Shown here one piece after another: positions 32,994-33,128 of a DNA stretch of 33,128 nucleotides. A program made the position numbers and the translations under genes. The notes beneath the pieces were generated by a model that did not search any database, was not told where the DNA came from, and saw only the letters and a program-made list of their open reading frames with translations. Position 1 is the first letter of the stretch. Every line of letters starts with the position of its first letter. Where the stretch lies: contig JADHVR010000042.1 of assembly GCA_016783885.1 (NCBI GenBank), positions 1 through 33,128 on the forward strand, written 5' to 3'. This stretch comes from Bacteroidales bacterium. Lineage in GTDB: Bacteria; Bacteroidota; Bacteroidia; Bacteroidales; JAADJA01.

Positions 32994-33128
32994 TCAGACT
33001 GTCTAAAAAGCTAACACCATTTTGTTAATAATTTCATTGTTCTAAAAACAGGAGCTTTTTATAAATTGAGTATCTTTAAAGCATGAAATTTATAACAGGA
33101 TTAAACAGAAATCAGGCCGCCCTTTTCC
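32994..33128 (+). mobile_element. Left end of an insertion sequence, cut by the window
   Basis: The region from about 32994 (cagactgtctaaaaag) to the edge looks like an IS end: a short terminal sequence, an AT-rich leader and the start of a transposase at 33083. The exact left boundary is uncertain because the right end is not in the window. Confidence 0.5.
33083..33128 (+). CDS. IS1182-type transposase, first 15 codons only
   Basis: From ATG 33083 the frame reads MKFITGLNRNQAALF to the window edge. The KFI-x-G-x-x-R-x-Q start is characteristic of IS1182-type DDE transposases as I know them. TATCTTTA just upstream (about 33070-33077) is close to the Bacteroidota -7 consensus. Only 46 bases are visible, so the family call is tentative. 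Confidence 0.55.
   Translation, partial: MKFITGLNRNQAALF

Overview
The window looks like Bacteroidota chromosome, probably a Bacteroidales/Marinilabiliales-like marine or anaerobic lineage. It is AT-rich. Nearly every large gene encodes a secreted protein with an N-terminal signal peptide and a C-terminal type A sorting domain of the type IX secretion system (T9SS). Several promoters fit the Bacteroidota form (TTTG, about 20 nt, TAnnTTTG). No rRNA, tRNA or CRISPR array was seen. The order-level placement is inference.

Layout. (1) 1-3538, minus: N-terminal part of a very large mosaic surface protein, cut by the window edge. (2) 3545-5664: an orphan DUF4143-type AAA ATPase gene between two direct copies of a 54-nt intergenic repeat, surrounded by octamer and heptamer iterated DNA. 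(3) 10021-5665, minus: a tightly overlapping three-gene operon encoding a urea-transporter/M23-peptidase fusion, a TPR plus outer-membrane beta-barrel protein, and a small exported TPR protein. A GC-rich repeat sits in frame inside the signal peptide of the second gene. (4) 13066-10276, minus: a PqqD-like protein, an ATP-grasp ligase and a PLP-dependent DapDC-fold decarboxylase, which looks like a small undescribed biosynthetic or peptide-modifying module. (5) 13712-13120, minus: a VapBC-like toxin-antitoxin pair. (6) 28666-13777, minus: five T9SS cargo genes, namely a repeat-propeller protein, an FG-GAP/PKD protein and three paralogous papain-fold (C1A) proteases, two of them a near full-length tandem duplication. 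(7) 28667-32223: a plus-strand leucine-rich-repeat T9SS protein built from two homologous halves and bracketed by two copies of a long intergenic repeat. (8) 32224-33128: a protein with a HEPN-like Rx4H motif, a roughly 108-bp inverted-repeat element and the left end of an insertion sequence with the first 15 codons of an IS1182-type transposase.

How the genes fit together. Regions 1, 6 and 7 supply the outer-surface or secreted proteome through T9SS. Region 3 spans the envelope: a polytopic inner-membrane protein, a TPR protein and an outer-membrane barrel in translationally coupled order. Region 4 combines a putative peptide-binding PqqD domain with a carboxylate-amine ligase and an amino-acid decarboxylase, so a coupled amino-acid or peptide modification is the simplest reading. 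The rest of the intergenic space is rich in short repeats (54-nt family, TTTCGGATT hairpins, 7- and 8-bp iterations), suggesting an actively rearranging region. The strongest candidates for new biology are the PqqD/ATP-grasp/decarboxylase module and the urea-transporter/M23/TPR/barrel operon. Function in both is inferred from domains only.
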